A DNA stretch of 64,000 nt from Pectobacterium parmentieri (GCF_001742145.1 NZ_CP015749.1:1426001-1490000); one strand, 5' to 3'; shown: positions 18,698-28,947, counted from the first letter of the stretch. The notes: generated by a model from the letters alone, not told the origin. Program-made: numbers and translations.

Positions 18698-19485
18698 AGA
18701 TCACAATTGCTTCCATGTCGAATCAGGGCGATCGCGCCAGCAATCAGGATCAAACTGGTGATGTCATCGGTGAGCGCTCAGCCTGCTTCGTGGTGTGCGA
18801 CGGCGTGGCAGGGTTTCCTGGTGGTGATGTTGCGGCAGATATCGCTCGTAACAGCCTGATGGACGCATTCGACGGCAATGCGCACCTTAATGCGCAGTCG
18901 ATTCGCAACTACGTCAATCACGCTAACCATTCGATTCGCCAGCAGCAGAAAGCCTGCCGCGAACACAGCCGCATGGGCACCACGCTGGTGAGCCTGTTTA
19001 TCGACCGCGACTTTGAGTTGGCCTACTGGGCGCATGCTGGTGACAGCCGGCTGTATCTGTTCCGACGCGGCTATCTCTATCATGTCACCACCGACCATAG
19101 CCTGGTGCAGCAGATGAAAGATGCCGGGCACCAGACCGACGGCATTAACAACAACCTGCTCTATTTCGCGCTTGGTATGGGTGATGAGCAGCGCGATGTC
19201 AGCTACAGCGATGTGGTGGAGATCGAGGACGGTGATGCCTTTTTGCTGTGCACCGATGGTTTCTGGCACGGGGTGGCGCAGGAACAAATGCAGCAGTCGC
19301 TGCACATGGTGAATACGCCGGAAGAGTGGATGACGCTGATGCAGCAAATCATCAAAAACGGCCAGTTAGATAATGACCAGCAGGATAACTTCAGTGCGCT
19401 AGCAGTCTGGGTTGGATCACCGCAAGACATCACCTTACTGCACTCGCTATCCGAAATGGCGCAGTTTTCCCCCCTTCGAGATTGA
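18694..19485 (+). CDS. pppA: PP2C-family Ser/Thr phosphatase of the T6SS (PppA)
   Basis: 263 residues. Metal-binding aspartates of the PP2C family are visible in VVCDGVAGFPGGD, in WAHAGDSRLYLFR, in LLCTDGFWHGV and in DNFSALAV. It should remove phosphate from TagH/Fha or other PpkA targets and so switch the T6SS off. Coupled by overlap to tagH; the stop lies ten bases before the next gene. The symbol follows Pseudomonas usage. Confidence 0.9.
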   Translation: MKITIASMSNQGDRASNQDQTGDVIGERSACFVVCDGVAGFPGGDVAADIARNSLMDAFDGNAHLNAQSIRNYVNHANHSIRQQQKACREHSRMGTTLVSLFIDRDFELAYWAHAGDSRLYLFRRGYLYHVTTDHSLVQQMKDAGHQTDGINNNLLYFALGMGDEQRDVSYSDVVEIEDGDAFLLCTDGFWHGVAQEQMQQSLHMVNTPEEWMTLMQQIIKNGQLDNDQQDNFSALAVWVGSPQDITLLHSLSEMAQFSPLRD

Positions 19486-19495
19486 GAACGCCAAC

Positions 19496-20473
19496 ATGAA
19501 ATATAGATTACTGGGGCTGGCTACGCTGCTGCTCAGCACATACGCCTTTGCTGATAACTACCGCATTGTGCAGTCGCCGACACAGAAGCTGGATGTCTGG
19601 ATCGACGATGTAAAAGATAACCAGTTGGCGAGCTGGTGTAAGAGCCGCGTGGATCTACGCATTGTCAGTACGGGCGAAAAAAATGCCGCGGTGTTGGACG
19701 ATTTTCTGCCGCGCGTTGCCGGGCTCATGGCGTCACAGTGTAAACCGTTGCAGCAGTTACATTGGCAACTGACCGATGCTGATGGCAGCGAAATCGCCAC
19801 CGGTAGTGCCGTCAAAGCGCAGCAGTGGCAAACGGTGGTCACGCTGCCGCCTCCTTCGGTGGAACCGCCGCCAGCCGCCGTGGCTGAACCTGCTGTGCCG
19901 GTGCTGAATTCACCGCAGGCCGATACCACACCGTGGCTGCAATTCAGTCTGCCCGATGGTTGCCACTTCCGTACCTGGTGGCAGCATCCGGCGCAAGCCA
20001 ACGCGCTGTTTGTGCCATCAAAACAGGGACTGATCTGCGGTCAGGATGGCTGGCTGAGCGGCTACAGCAGCCTGACGCTGATAGGTAACGGCACGGCGAA
20101 AACCGTGGATGTCACCTTCCTGAAGGGCTTCCCGATTACGGGCCTGAATAGCAAATCGCAAACTGGCGAGCTCAACATTACCACCGTTAACCGCGAACGC
20201 ATGGTGCTGAGCAACCATAAATCACCGGACAGTTGGCTGGTGCTGCCATTCAATAATCAGTTCAACGGTTGGCAGGCACCGAACCAGGTCGTCGTACAGA
20301 TGCCTGCCCGCGATGCTGAAAATGAGAGCGTGCTGCAGGCGCGTCTGCGGGAAGTGAGCATTGTGTGGGCGCCGTGGTTGAGCGGGAATGCACCGATCGG
20401 GGTACAACTGGTCGAACAACTGCATCCGGAGCTGCAAGATCCTGCCGTTGCGGTTTACCGCACCATTAATTAA
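19496..20473 (+). CDS. Periplasmic T6SS-associated protein of unknown role
   Basis: About 325 residues with a signal peptide (MKYRLLGLATLLLSTYAFA). Proline-rich spacer PPPSVEPPPAAVAEPAVPVL near 125-150 separates an N-terminal cysteine-containing part from a beta-rich C-terminal domain. The start at 19496 gives a proper signal peptide; the frame is open further upstream only as an overlap with the phosphatase gene. It sits between pppA and tagJ. I recognise it only as a conserved T6SS neighbour; it may sense or brace the periplasmic part of the complex or relate to PpkA's outer domain. Confidence 0.75.
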   Translation: MKYRLLGLATLLLSTYAFADNYRIVQSPTQKLDVWIDDVKDNQLASWCKSRVDLRIVSTGEKNAAVLDDFLPRVAGLMASQCKPLQQLHWQLTDADGSEIATGSAVKAQQWQTVVTLPPPSVEPPPAAVAEPAVPVLNSPQADTTPWLQFSLPDGCHFRTWWQHPAQANALFVPSKQGLICGQDGWLSGYSSLTLIGNGTAKTVDVTFLKGFPITGLNSKSQTGELNITTVNRERMVLSNHKSPDSWLVLPFNNQFNGWQAPNQVVVQMPARDAENESVLQARLREVSIVWAPWLSGNAPIGVQLVEQLHPELQDPAVAVYRTIN

Positions 20474-20489
20474 TGCAAAAGGAGCTTGC

Positions 20490-21317
20490 ATGGAGTCGTT
20501 ACAACAGCGTCTGACGAGAGGTTCATTGGCCGATAATCTTGCTGAGATCATGCGCCAGATTCAGGCCGCCCCGGCCAATGCCGATTTACGAGCCGCCTTT
20601 GTGCAACTGCTGTGTTTGGCTGGCAATTGGACGCGCGCGCAAACTCAACTGCAATCTTGGCTAGCCTTAACGCCACTGGCGCAGCCCACGGTAACCTTAC
20701 TGCAGCAGGCAATTGCCGGTGAACAACAGCGTGAAGCGGTGCTGCGCGGCGAGGCGGAACCGCAGTTGCCGGGCTGCGCCTGGCGCTGGTGTGAAACCCT
20801 GCTGGCTGCACTGCGTGCTGATATCACCGGTGATTACGTGCGCGGCGCTGAGTGGCGTGCCGAGGCGCTGGATCAGGCTGACGCCAATCCTGGTCAACTG
20901 CAACAGCAGGATGAGACAACGAATTTCGCTTGGCTGATGGACGGCGACAGCCGTTTCGGTCCGGTATGCGAAGCCATCACCAACGGTCGTTATTACTGGA
21001 TCCCGTTTGCCGCTATTCGCGAGATGGTGTTTCAGGCTCCAACCAGCGTCACCGACCTCATTTGGCGTCACACCCGCGTACAACTGGTGGATGGCAGCGA
21101 ACAGATTTGCCAGATCCCAGTGCGTTACCCCTTGCAGCAAGGTACGGATGAGCGCTATCTGCGCGCCAGCGTTACCGAATGGCAGACGCTGGGCAAAGAG
21201 GGTGGCCAGTTCATCGGCAACGGTCAGAAAGTGTGGCTGAGCGACAGTGCTGAATTCCCGCTGCTGACGCTGCAACAGATCACCTTTAACGCGATCGAGG
21301 CTGACGATGAGCAGTGA
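20490..21317 (+). CDS. tagJ: T6SS accessory protein TagJ (ImpE)
   Basis: About 275 residues, starting MESLQQRLTRGSLADNL after a strong AAGGAG. The TPR-like N-terminal half (LRAAFVQLLCLAGNWTRAQTQL) and the FAWLMDGDSRFGPVCEAI tract are those of the ImpE/SciE family. TagJ binds the TssB N-terminus and is found in systems where it modulates ClpV-driven sheath recycling. It overlaps tssE by eleven bases. Confidence 0.88.
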   Translation: MESLQQRLTRGSLADNLAEIMRQIQAAPANADLRAAFVQLLCLAGNWTRAQTQLQSWLALTPLAQPTVTLLQQAIAGEQQREAVLRGEAEPQLPGCAWRWCETLLAALRADITGDYVRGAEWRAEALDQADANPGQLQQQDETTNFAWLMDGDSRFGPVCEAITNGRYYWIPFAAIREMVFQAPTSVTDLIWRHTRVQLVDGSEQICQIPVRYPLQQGTDERYLRASVTEWQTLGKEGGQFIGNGQKVWLSDSAEFPLLTLQQITFNAIEADDEQ

Positions 21318-21882
21318 TAACCGCTCGCACAACGACGGTCATGCACAGTTGTATGGCGGTTTCCGCGCACGTAAAAATCGCGATGCGTTAACCGCGCGCG
21401 ACAAGCTGCAATCGTCGCTGCTCGATCGCCTGACCGATAATGCGCCGGACAAACGTAACGAAGCCAGCAGCAACACGTTGATCTCGCACAGCGCACTGCG
21501 TCGGCATGTGCTGCGAGACCTGCAGTGGCTGTTCAACACCATCAACAATGAGGCGCAGCAGGATCTCAGCGAATTCGGCGAAGTGCAGCGTTCGGTGTGG
21601 AATTTCGGTGTGGCACCGCTGTCCGGGCAGAACATCTCAGACATCGAATGGCAGGATATACAGCGCAAAATGACTGATGCCATCCTGCACTTTGAGCCGC
21701 GCATTCTGCCGCAGGGCTTGCAGGTGCGCTGCGTCAGCGACATGACATCACTCAGCCTGCATAACGTGTTGTCGATTGAGATTAAGGGCCGCCTGTGGTG
21801 CGTGCCTTATCCATTGGAGTTTTTGTTCCGTACCCAGATTGAGCTGGAGAGCGGTCATTTCGAACTACAGGATGCCGGTTAA
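21307..21882 (+). CDS. tssE: T6SS baseplate protein TssE (gp25-like)
   Basis: 191 residues. The gp25-like domain is seen from the FGEVQRSVWNFGVAPLSGQN tract to the IEIKGRLWCVPYPLEFLFRT end, with the conserved acidic EFGE motif. TssE is the wedge protein that starts sheath polymerisation. An unusually basic N-terminal extension (YGGFRARKNRDALTARDKLQ) precedes the domain. The start overlaps tagJ and the stop is two bases before tssF. Confidence 0.93.
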   Translation: MSSDNRSHNDGHAQLYGGFRARKNRDALTARDKLQSSLLDRLTDNAPDKRNEASSNTLISHSALRRHVLRDLQWLFNTINNEAQQDLSEFGEVQRSVWNFGVAPLSGQNISDIEWQDIQRKMTDAILHFEPRILPQGLQVRCVSDMTSLSLHNVLSIEIKGRLWCVPYPLEFLFRTQIELESGHFELQDAG

Positions 21883-21884
21883 TC

Positions 21885-23759
21885 ATGGACAGCAAACTGC
21901 TCGATTACTACAACCGTGAGCTCGCTTATTTGCATGAAATGGGCGCGGAATTTGCCGCACACTATCCCAAAGTGGCAGGGCGTCTGGGCATGCGAGGGAT
22001 CGATGTCGCCGACCCTTACGTTGAACGAATGCTGGAAGGTTTTGCCTTCCTCACTTCGCGCGTTCAACTGAAAATGGACGCTGAATTTCCGCGTTTTTCG
22101 CAGCGTATGCTGGAAATGATCGCGCCTGGTTACTTATCGCCAACGCCGTCAATGGCCATTGCCAAACTGACGCCAGATACGCAAAAAGGCGACATCAGCA
22201 ATGGTTTCCTCGTGCCACGCGGCACCATGATGGAAAACCAAAATCTGAAAAAAAGCGGCGTCACCTGTAGCTACACCACGGCACATGACGTGATGCTGCA
22301 ACCGTTATGCATCAGCGATGTCTCGCTCGGCGGTGTACCGGCTGATATCCCTTTGGGTGAACTAAAACTGAGCGGCCTCGGTGCCGCCAGTGCATTGCGG
22401 ATCCGTATTGAATGTGAAGGTGTTCCGTCGTTAGACCAGCTTAAGCTGGATGATGTAATACTGTACCTGAGTGGCCCGGATATCCAGGCGCTGAAGCTGT
22501 TGGAATTATTGATGCAGCATCGTGTCGGCATCCTGTTGCAATCCGTGGAAGAAAAGCCGCTGCGCCGGGTGTTAAGCGATGATGCGCTACAGCAGGAAGG
22601 GTTTGCACCAGAGCAGGCGCTGCTGCCAGACGACCTGCGTAACTTCGATGGCTATCGCCTGTTGCAGGAGTATTTTGCTTTTCCTGCCCGTTTCCAGTTC
22701 ATCAGTTTAAGGCAGTTAGCGCCGTTCATTCGCTGCTGTGGCAACGCCCGAATCTTTGAAATTATTATCTTGCTGGATAAAGCCGACAGCGCACTAGAGA
22801 GTGTGGTGGATGCCAGTCATCTGGCATTACATTGCACCCCCGTCATTAATCTGTTCCCGAAAACCGCTGAACGTTTAAAGATCAGCGACAGCCAACACGA
22901 GTACCACTTGGTGGTCGATAATATCCGTCCACTGGATTATGAAGTGCATTCGGTTCAGCGACTATTTGCCACGGTGGAAGGGAAACGAGAGGAGCAGATT
23001 TTCCGCTCTTTCTGGAGCACCTTCAGTGGCGATGGAAGCGATTACGGTGCCTATTTTTCGCTGCGGCGCGAGCAGCGCACGCTGTCCGAACAGGCGCAGC
23101 GCTATGGCACACGCACTGGCTACATCGGTTCGGAAGTTTTCCTGTCGCTGGTCGATGAGCACCATACGCCGTGGCGTGATGACCTGCGTTATCTATCGGC
23201 AGACGTGATGTGTACCAGCCGTGATTTACCACTCATGCTATTACAGCAGGATCAGGGCAACTTCGTGATGCCAGATTCGATCCCGGTGGGGCCGTTGACG
23301 TTGTGCAAAGGCCCAACGCCACCGCGTCCGGCGCTAGCAGAAGGCCTCTCATCCTGGCGGCTGATTAGCCATCTGCAAATGAATTACCTCAGTCTGATGG
23401 ACTGCGCCGGCGGTGAAGGCGCTGCAGCATTGCGCCAGCTACTTAGTCTGTACGCCAACTTAGCCGATGCGCCAGTGTCACGCCAAATAGAAGCCATCCG
23501 CCATTGCCAGCTCAGCACCGTCAACCGCCGTGTACCTGAACCGGGGCCCGTAGTGTTTGCTCGGGGTGTCAGCATCACGCTGGAGGTCGATGAACAGGCG
23601 TTTTCCGGTGCAAGCCCGTGGCTATTTGGCAGCGTCTTGGAACGCGTTTTCTCTCGACTGGTTGCGCTAAACAGTTTCACTGAATTCACCCTGAACAGTC
23701 AGCAGCGTGGCGAAGTCGGTTACTGGCCGCCTCGAATGGGCAAGAAGGCGTTGATATGA
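21885..23759 (+). CDS. tssF: T6SS baseplate protein TssF
   Basis: 624 residues. LLDYYNRELAYLHEMGAEFA and the PKVAGRLGMRG tract followed by DPYVERMLEGFAFLTSRVQ are the N-terminal hallmark of VasA/ImpG. With TssG it makes the baseplate wedge around VgrG. The ATGA overlap with tssG shows translational coupling. Length is normal. Confidence 0.95.
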   Translation: MDSKLLDYYNRELAYLHEMGAEFAAHYPKVAGRLGMRGIDVADPYVERMLEGFAFLTSRVQLKMDAEFPRFSQRMLEMIAPGYLSPTPSMAIAKLTPDTQKGDISNGFLVPRGTMMENQNLKKSGVTCSYTTAHDVMLQPLCISDVSLGGVPADIPLGELKLSGLGAASALRIRIECEGVPSLDQLKLDDVILYLSGPDIQALKLLELLMQHRVGILLQSVEEKPLRRVLSDDALQQEGFAPEQALLPDDLRNFDGYRLLQEYFAFPARFQFISLRQLAPFIRCCGNARIFEIIILLDKADSALESVVDASHLALHCTPVINLFPKTAERLKISDSQHEYHLVVDNIRPLDYEVHSVQRLFATVEGKREEQIFRSFWSTFSGDGSDYGAYFSLRREQRTLSEQAQRYGTRTGYIGSEVFLSLVDEHHTPWRDDLRYLSADVMCTSRDLPLMLLQQDQGNFVMPDSIPVGPLTLCKGPTPPRPALAEGLSSWRLISHLQMNYLSLMDCAGGEGAAALRQLLSLYANLADAPVSRQIEAIRHCQLSTVNRRVPEPGPVVFARGVSITLEVDEQAFSGASPWLFGSVLERVFSRLVALNSFTEFTLNSQQRGEVGYWPPRMGKKALI

Positions 23760-24805
23760 GTGAGTCGGCGCAAGTGATTGCGCTGCAGCGGGCTACACGT
23801 CTACCGGATAATTTCTGGCAGGGGGTGATGGCAGCACCGTGGCGCTACGATCTCTTCCAGTTGCTGCGCAAGTTGGATGCGCAGTGTGGGCAGGGTTATG
23901 CGTTGGGCCGTGCGCCATTGCCGAAATTTGAAGCGGTGCGGATTGGTCAAACGCCGTCGTTGGCTTTTGCACCCGCCGCGGTAGCGGAGGTGAGCCGACG
24001 TGAGGAGGATGATCGCCATGAGATTTCCATTTATAGCTTCGGCTTGTTTGGCCCTAATGGGCCACTCCCTACGCACCTGACCGAATATGTACGCGAGCGT
24101 ATCGTGCATCATCAGGACCACAGTTTCGCCGCCTTTGCTGATCTATTTCACCACCGCGCCACGTTGCTGTTTTATCGCGCCTGGGCCGATGCACAGCCCA
24201 CGGTGTCTCTGGATCGCAGCGATGACTGCCGGTTTCTCAACTATCTGGCGTGTTTGTCCGGTATTGGATTACCCGCTCAGCAGCAGGCCACTTCACTGAG
24301 TTTGCATGCGCGTCTGATGTTGGTCGGCCACCTCAGCCGTCACGGTCACGATGCTGAAGGACTGGTGCGTATTTTGCGCCACTACTTTGGCGTGCCGGTA
24401 CAGATGGAACAGAACGTACCGCAATGGCTGGCGCTGGATAAGCGCGATCGGGCGCGATTAGGGGCGGGCCGTCAGATGCCGCGCCTTGGCGCATCGTCAT
24501 TTCTCGGTATTTCGGTGCGTGATGTGCAGCACCGTTTTCGCCTGCGCTTTGGCCCGCTCAATATTGAACAGTATGCACACTTCCTGCCGGATGCGCCGGG
24601 CGCACGCGAAGTGCGTGACTGGGTGCGCCACTACCTCGGTATTGAAATGCAGTGGGATCTCAGCCTGATTTTGGCGGCTGATGACGTGCAGAGCGTGACG
24701 CTGAGCGGTAATGCTCGGCTCGGTTACACCAGTTGGCTGGGGCAAATGCCACAGTTGCAGGATCGCGAGGATTTCATGTTTGAGGTTGAGGCAGCGGCAC
24801 GCTAG
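23756..24805 (+). CDS. tssG: T6SS baseplate protein TssG
   Basis: 349 residues. The PWRYDLFQLLRKLDAQCGQG and FGLFGPNGPLPTHLTEYVRE motifs are typical of VasB/ImpH. TssG joins two TssF copies with TssE and TssK in each wedge. Start overlaps tssF by four bases. A 55-bp gap with an acceptable ribosome-binding site leads to clpV. Confidence 0.95.
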   Translation: MSESAQVIALQRATRLPDNFWQGVMAAPWRYDLFQLLRKLDAQCGQGYALGRAPLPKFEAVRIGQTPSLAFAPAAVAEVSRREEDDRHEISIYSFGLFGPNGPLPTHLTEYVRERIVHHQDHSFAAFADLFHHRATLLFYRAWADAQPTVSLDRSDDCRFLNYLACLSGIGLPAQQQATSLSLHARLMLVGHLSRHGHDAEGLVRILRHYFGVPVQMEQNVPQWLALDKRDRARLGAGRQMPRLGASSFLGISVRDVQHRFRLRFGPLNIEQYAHFLPDAPGAREVRDWVRHYLGIEMQWDLSLILAADDVQSVTLSGNARLGYTSWLGQMPQLQDREDFMFEVEAAAR

Positions 24806-24860
24806 TCCAATCGCTTTTTCCCTGTTACACCACCAGCTTCTTTCATTTAAGAGACTCGAT

Positions 24861-27470
24861 ATGTCAGAAATCAGCCGTGCCGTGTTATTCGGCAAGCTAG
24901 ATACGTTGTTATTTACCTCGCTGGAAAGCGCCACCGCCTTTTGTAAACTGCGCGGCAATCCCTATGTTGAACTGGTGCATTGGCTGCATCAGTTGATGCA
25001 GCAACAAGAGGGTGACTTGCAGCGGGTCATCAGCCATTTTTCGCTGGATGAAAACACACTGACGCGAGATATCGTTGCTGCCCTTGACCGCCTGCCACGT
25101 GGAGCGAGTGCAGTCTCCGACCTCGCTGAACACATTGATAGTGCTGTGGAGCGCGCCTGGGTTTACGCCTCGCTTAAGTATGGTGCCACACGGATCCGTG
25201 GTGGCCATCTACTGATCGGCATGCTGAAAACCTTCAATCTCGCCAACGTGCTGAAAGGCATTTCCAGCCAGTTTGCCCATATTAACGCCGATGCGCTGTT
25301 GGAGCAGTTCGATACGGTACTCGGCAGCAGCAAAGAAGCGCAGCAGGCGCTAATCACACCGCCGGGCGTAGACGGTGCCGCCCCGATAGCCACCGATAGC
25401 ACGCTGGCACAGTACGCACAGGATCTCACCGCGCGGGCGCGTGAAGGGCATATTGATCCGGTCACCGGACGAGACGAAGAGATTCGCCAGATGGTGGATA
25501 TTCTGATGCGTCGCCGCCAGAATAATCCGCTGCTGACCGGTGAGGCTGGCGTCGGTAAAACGGCGGTAGTAGAAGGACTGGCGCTACGGATTGCTACAGG
25601 CGCTGTGCCAGCACCGTTGCGCGATGTGCAGTTGTGGCTGCTGGATATCGGCATACTACAGGCCGGTGCTGGGATGAAAGGTGAATTCGAAGCGCGTTTA
25701 CAGGCACTAATCAATGAAGTGCAGTCCAGTCCAACGCCCATTGTGCTGTTTGTTGATGAGATCCACACGCTGGTCGGCGCGGGTGGACAGCAGGGCACGG
25801 GCGATGCCGCTAACCTGCTTAAACCGGCGTTGGCGCGCGGTCAGTTACGCACTATCGGCGCGACCACATGGGCTGAATACAAAAAATATATCGAGAAAGA
25901 TCCTGCACTGACACGCCGCTTCCAGACTGTACAGATACAGGAACCGGATGAAGACAAAGCGATTCTGATGTTGCGCGGTACTGTTAGCGCACTGGAAAAG
26001 CATCATCAGGTGCTGCTGCTGGATGAAGCGGTCAGTGCGGCGGTGAAACTGTCGCATCGCTATATTCCCGCACGGCAGTTGCCAGACAAAGCCGTTGCCC
26101 TGCTTGATACCGCTTGCGCGCGGGTGGCGGTAAGCCAGAGCGCGCAGCCTGCGGCACTGGAAGATTGTTTACATCGCTTGAATGCACTGGAGATTGAAGC
26201 AGAAATTACCGCGCGTGAAACCAAAGTCGGCCTTGGTGACGCTGGGCGGCAGCAGGCGATTGCCGCTCAGCGCACGGAACTGGAAGCCGAACGTGATGCG
26301 TTGCAGCAGCGTTGGCAGAAGGAACGCGAGCTGGTTAATCAACTGATTGCGTTGTGTGGGCGTTGCGTGGTGGAAGGTGAAGCGGCATTGCGTGACGAAT
26401 TGGGTATCGCTCGGCAGCGCTTGCGCGAGATACAGAGCGAAACACCGCTGCTGTTCGCGGCGGTTGATGCTGGCGTGGTTGCGGCGGTTGTGTCTGACTG
26501 GACCGGCATTCCTCTGGGTCGCATGGTAAAGAACGAGATTGATGCAGTACTCAACCTTGCTGACACCCTGAATCAACGCGTGATTGGTCAGCGTCACGGC
26601 CTGGATTTGATCGCCAAACGTGTGCGCACCGCGCGCGCGCGCCTCGACAACCCTAACAAACCGGTCGGCGTGTTTATGCTGTGCGGTCCGTCGGGCGTCG
26701 GCAAAACGGAAACGGCGTTGGCTCTGGCGGAGTCACTGTATGGTGGTGAGCAGAACGTCATCACCATCAACATGAGCGAATTTCAGGAATCGCACACCGT
26801 TTCCACGTTGAAAGGTGCGCCTCCGGGCTACGTGGGTTACGGCGAGGGGGGTGTGCTGACCGAAGCCGTGCGTCGTCGTCCATACAGCGTAGTCTTGCTG
26901 GATGAGATTGAGAAAGCGCATCCAGACGTACATGAACTTTTCTTTCAGGTGTTCGACAAAGGCTGGATGGAGGATGGCGAAGGTCGGCATATCGATTTCC
27001 GTAACACCATCATCATTCTAACCTCCAATGTCGGTACGCAGGTAATTAGTGCGTTGTGCGCCGATCCGGAACTGATGCCTGACCCTGATTCGCTCAGTGC
27101 CGCGCTGCGTAAACCGTTGTTGGAGGTGTTCCCGGCCGCGCTGCTGGGGCGTTTATTGGTCGTGCCATATTACCCGCTGAGCGATGCCATGCTGGCGAAG
27201 ATTGTGCAGTTACAACTGGCACGCATTGTTCGCCGTTTGGCGGACAACCACGGCATTGAGACTGAGATCGATGCCTCCGTGGTACACCTGATCGTACAGC
27301 GCTGCACCGAAGTTGAATCCGGTGGCCGTATGGTCGATGCCATCCTCACCAATACCCTGTTGCCGCAAATGAGCCAGATGTTGCTCAGCGCCCATGCCCG
27401 CGATGAACACTATCGCCGTATATATGTGCGCTGTGAACAGGGCGAATTTGTTTGCCAATTCGATATCTAA
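24861..27470 (+). CDS. clpV: T6SS sheath-disassembly ATPase ClpV (TssH)
   Basis: 869 residues. An N-terminal Clp repeat domain (MSEISRAVLFGKLDTLLF) is followed by two AAA+ modules. The first has Walker A GEAGVGKTA and Walker B VLFVDEIHTL; the second has GPSGVGKTE and VVLLDEIEKAH. The coiled middle domain lies near 400-520. ClpV hexamers pull apart contracted TssBC sheaths for reuse. The frame is open further upstream inside tssG, but ATG 24861 gives the standard N-terminus. Confidence 0.96.
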   Translation: MSEISRAVLFGKLDTLLFTSLESATAFCKLRGNPYVELVHWLHQLMQQQEGDLQRVISHFSLDENTLTRDIVAALDRLPRGASAVSDLAEHIDSAVERAWVYASLKYGATRIRGGHLLIGMLKTFNLANVLKGISSQFAHINADALLEQFDTVLGSSKEAQQALITPPGVDGAAPIATDSTLAQYAQDLTARAREGHIDPVTGRDEEIRQMVDILMRRRQNNPLLTGEAGVGKTAVVEGLALRIATGAVPAPLRDVQLWLLDIGILQAGAGMKGEFEARLQALINEVQSSPTPIVLFVDEIHTLVGAGGQQGTGDAANLLKPALARGQLRTIGATTWAEYKKYIEKDPALTRRFQTVQIQEPDEDKAILMLRGTVSALEKHHQVLLLDEAVSAAVKLSHRYIPARQLPDKAVALLDTACARVAVSQSAQPAALEDCLHRLNALEIEAEITARETKVGLGDAGRQQAIAAQRTELEAERDALQQRWQKERELVNQLIALCGRCVVEGEAALRDELGIARQRLREIQSETPLLFAAVDAGVVAAVVSDWTGIPLGRMVKNEIDAVLNLADTLNQRVIGQRHGLDLIAKRVRTARARLDNPNKPVGVFMLCGPSGVGKTETALALAESLYGGEQNVITINMSEFQESHTVSTLKGAPPGYVGYGEGGVLTEAVRRRPYSVVLLDEIEKAHPDVHELFFQVFDKGWMEDGEGRHIDFRNTIIILTSNVGTQVISALCADPELMPDPDSLSAALRKPLLEVFPAALLGRLLVVPYYPLSDAMLAKIVQLQLARIVRRLADNHGIETEIDASVVHLIVQRCTEVESGGRMVDAILTNTLLPQMSQMLLSAHARDEHYRRIYVRCEQGEFVCQFDI

Positions 27471-27499
27471 AGCCGTTAGTAATCAGAGAGTTCTCGAAA

Positions 27500-28930
27500 A
27501 TGTCGGAACACGATAATCCCCTGAACGTCCCCAATGCCTTGCCGCTGGGTTACCGTTTCAATGAGTTTGAAATTAAAGAAGTTATCGGTGGTGGTGGCTT
27601 TGGCATTGTCTATCGTGCCTGGGATCATCAGTTAGAGCGTGATATTGCGATCAAAGAGTTCATGCCGGCCTCGCTGGCGGTGCGCAGTGATGATCTCAAT
27701 CTGGTACTACGCAGTGAACGCTTTAGTAAAACCTTCTACGCCGGGTTGAACAGCTTTATCCAGGAAGCGCGTCTGCTGGCCCGCTTCAACCATCCCAACC
27801 TCTTGCATGTGCTGCGCTTCTGGGTGCAAAACGACACCGCCTATATGGGCACGGTGCTCTACAGTGGTACCACGCTCTCCACGCTGCGCGAGCGTAATCC
27901 GCAGTGGGTGGATGAGGCTTGGATCCGTCGCCTGCTGCCGCCGTTGCTGGGTGCCATCAAAACCATCCACGAAGCGGGCTATCTGCATCGTGATATTTCG
28001 CTGGATAACATCCAGATTCAGAACAATGGCGAGCCGGTGCTGCTGGACTTCGGCTCGGCGCGTAAAACCATCGGCAACCTGTCGGATGAAAGTGAAACCA
28101 TGCTGCGTCCCGGCTATGCGCCGATTGAGCAGTACAGCGACAATGACGAGAGTGAACAGGGCGCGTGGACCGATATCTACGCGCTGGGAGCCGTGTTGCA
28201 TGCGTTGATCACCGGTGCTCCGCCGCCGGTTAGCGTGGTACGCAGCATCGAAGACAACTATTTGCCGTTGGCGCAGCGCGGTGTGTCAGGCTACTCCGTT
28301 GCGCTGTTGACAGCGGTGGATTGCGCGTTGGCGCTGAAGCCGGAGGATCGAACGCAAAGCATCGATACTTTTGCCAAACTCATCGCGTTACCGGAGCGCG
28401 AACCCGAGCTGTTTGACACCGAAATCAGCGAACCGGGCACCATGTTGGTGCTGGTAGACAACGTAGTAGACGCCGAGCCGATATCGCGAGTGACATCGCT
28501 GCTGCACCATCGCTTTGCGCTTCCTGGGCTGGTCGCGGTGGGCGTGTTGGTTGGCCTGGGCGTCGGTATGCTGATGTCGGGCGGTGCTGAGCAGGTGGCT
28601 CCGCCGGAAACCGTGCAAAACAGCGCGCCTGTGGCCCCCCCTGAACCCCAGGCGCCGGCAGAACAACCTGTTGCACCCGTGCAAGCTCAGATTACGCAGC
28701 GCGAACCCGAGCCAGTATGGGTTGCGCAGGTGTACATCAAGCTACAGCAGGGAGAACGTGTTGAGGTTAACGGCAAGCCGCAGGCGCTGGTTCCTGCCAT
28801 GAATGGCTTCGCTGCGCTACAACTGGCCCCGGGCAACTACACTTTCGCTGTCAGCGGTCAAGGCGGCACGCGTGAGCAAACCTTGCAGATTAGTCAGGAA
28901 GGCGTCTGGTTGCTCGATCCCCACAGTTAA
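27500..28930 (+). CDS. ppkA: T6SS Ser/Thr protein kinase PpkA-like
   Basis: About 476 residues. The kinase domain has the glycine loop (IGGGGFGIVYRA, near 29-40), the ATP-binding Lys in DIAIKEFMP, the catalytic loop YLHRDISLDNIQI and LLDFGSARK, so it should be active. A membrane span (LPGLVAVGVLVGLGVGMLMS, about 350-370) leads to a Pro-rich linker and a PEGA-like periplasmic domain (VNGKPQALVPAMNGFAALQL). It likely phosphorylates TagH/Fha. It ends 17 bp before vgrG1. ATG 27500 lies 29 bases after the clpV stop. Confidence 0.92.
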   Translation: MSEHDNPLNVPNALPLGYRFNEFEIKEVIGGGGFGIVYRAWDHQLERDIAIKEFMPASLAVRSDDLNLVLRSERFSKTFYAGLNSFIQEARLLARFNHPNLLHVLRFWVQNDTAYMGTVLYSGTTLSTLRERNPQWVDEAWIRRLLPPLLGAIKTIHEAGYLHRDISLDNIQIQNNGEPVLLDFGSARKTIGNLSDESETMLRPGYAPIEQYSDNDESEQGAWTDIYALGAVLHALITGAPPPVSVVRSIEDNYLPLAQRGVSGYSVALLTAVDCALALKPEDRTQSIDTFAKLIALPEREPELFDTEISEPGTMLVLVDNVVDAEPISRVTSLLHHRFALPGLVAVGVLVGLGVGMLMSGGAEQVAPPETVQNSAPVAPPEPQAPAEQPVAPVQAQITQREPEPVWVAQVYIKLQQGERVEVNGKPQALVPAMNGFAALQLAPGNYTFAVSGQGGTREQTLQISQEGVWLLDPHS

Positions 28931-28947
28931 TCGTCAGGAATCTACTT

